NCBI GenBank assembly: GCA_035294565.1
Contig: DATGKR010000043.1
Span: 1-5,624, forward strand
Origin: DATGKR01 sp035294565
Lineage (GTDB): Bacteria > Actinomycetota > Acidimicrobiia > Acidimicrobiales > Palsa-688
Direction of reading: 5' to 3'
Length of the DNA stretch: 5,624 nt
Position numbers and translations under genes: made by a program. Numbering within the stretch: position 1 is the first letter of the stretch; each line of letters begins with the position of its first letter. The notes under the pieces are model-generated. The model saw only the letters and a list, made by a program, of their open reading frames with translations, was not told where the DNA came from and did no database searches. Shown piece by piece: positions 5,173-5,624 of this stretch.

Positions 5173-5624
5173 CTGGCCCTCGGCGGAAGGCTCCGCAGAC
5201 CCGCCCACACCAGGTCGGCGAGGCGCAACGCCATCACGTCGGCTTCCCGGGGGTCAAGCCCGCCCGCCCGGCGGGAGACCCACCTTCGGGCCGAGACCTC
5301 GCCCAGGCCGACGATGGCGTAGCCGAGGAGGTCCCGATGGGCGTCGTCGATGTCGGCGTCGATGAACCGCCCGATCGTCTCGGCCATCCCCTCCTCCAGC
5401 CGCCGAACCGGCTCGGCGAACTCCTCCCGCAGGCGCGCCCCGCCGCCGAAGACCAACTGGAAGGCGCTGGTCCTCTCGCACACGAACCGGAAGTACGCCC
5501 TGAAACCGGCCAGGACCCGCTGGTAGGGGTTCTGCTCTGCGGCCGCCTTCGCCTCCACCTCGGCCAGCAGGTTCTGGCCGACGGTGTCGAGCAGCTCCAA
5601 GAAGAGCTCGTGCTTGGAGCGGAA
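5169..5624 (-). CDS. TetR-family regulator, N-terminus off the edge
   Basis: The visible 151 residues begin with FRSKHELFLELLDTVGQNLL, the end of the TetR DNA-binding domain (usual pattern YxxFxSKxxLxxxLL) running into helix 4. The helix-turn-helix itself lies beyond the right end of the window. The remaining all-helical region is the ligand-binding and dimerisation domain: YFRFVCERTSAFQLVF, then EEFAEPVRRLEEGMAETIG, HRDLLGYAIVGLGEVSARRW and VMALRLADLVWAGLRSL, of the kind common in actinobacterial TetR proteins, often tied to lipid or acyl-CoA metabolism. The stop overlaps the thioesterase start by 4 nt, so regulator and thioesterase are made together, and an acyl-CoA or related lipid could be the effector (inference). 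Confidence 0.88.
   Translation of the reverse strand, partial: FRSKHELFLELLDTVGQNLLAEVEAKAAAEQNPYQRVLAGFRAYFRFVCERTSAFQLVFGGGARLREEFAEPVRRLEEGMAETIGRFIDADIDDAHRDLLGYAIVGLGEVSARRWVSRRAGGLDPREADVMALRLADLVWAGLRSLPPRAR

Overview
The window is very GC-rich. It has short intergenic gaps, 4-nt stop/start overlaps (ATGA, TTGA, GTGA), GTG and TTG starts, and several start codons that follow a TANNNT-like -10 box by exactly 6 nt, which suggests leaderless transcripts. Together with the protein types (CmtR-type metal sensor, actinobacterial TetR and PaaI proteins), this points to an actinomycetote chromosome, perhaps of the Acidimicrobiia or a relative. The taxonomic call is an inference.

Left third (1-1334), all minus strand, read right to left. 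A promoter/operator (12-bp perfect palindrome overlapping a TACTAT -10 box) and a strong Shine-Dalgarno lead into a wrecked mercuric reductase gene (merA). Only the FAD-binding N-terminus and the Cys-Cys C-terminal tail survive, brought together by a large internal deletion and a frame change. The merA tail overlaps an intact ArsR/SmtB-family sensor with the three-cysteine layout of CmtR. A roughly 315-base stretch of unclear coding status follows, then a small membrane protein that joins a zinc-ribbon to an NrtS-like (nitrate/nitrite transporter) two-helix domain. The block reads as a decayed mercury-resistance operon whose regulator and distal cargo persist.

Middle (1334-3060), minus strand: one large gene for a stand-alone HerA-type ATPase with no NurA nuclease beside it. 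Its 145-base upstream gap holds a perfect 16-bp tandem repeat, each copy containing a 10-bp palindrome.

Right half (3060-5624): a VOC/glyoxalase-fold metalloprotein and ribose-5-phosphate isomerase A form a two-gene minus-strand unit joined by a TTGA overlap. Divergent from it on the plus strand is a Prx5-type peroxiredoxin. Convergent to that, 7 bases away, is a PaaI-type hotdog thioesterase, translationally coupled by an ATGA overlap to a TetR-family regulator that runs off the right edge. The right half is ordinary housekeeping or redox content. The left third and the HerA leader hold most of what is unusual. I found no RNA gene, CRISPR array or insertion sequence.
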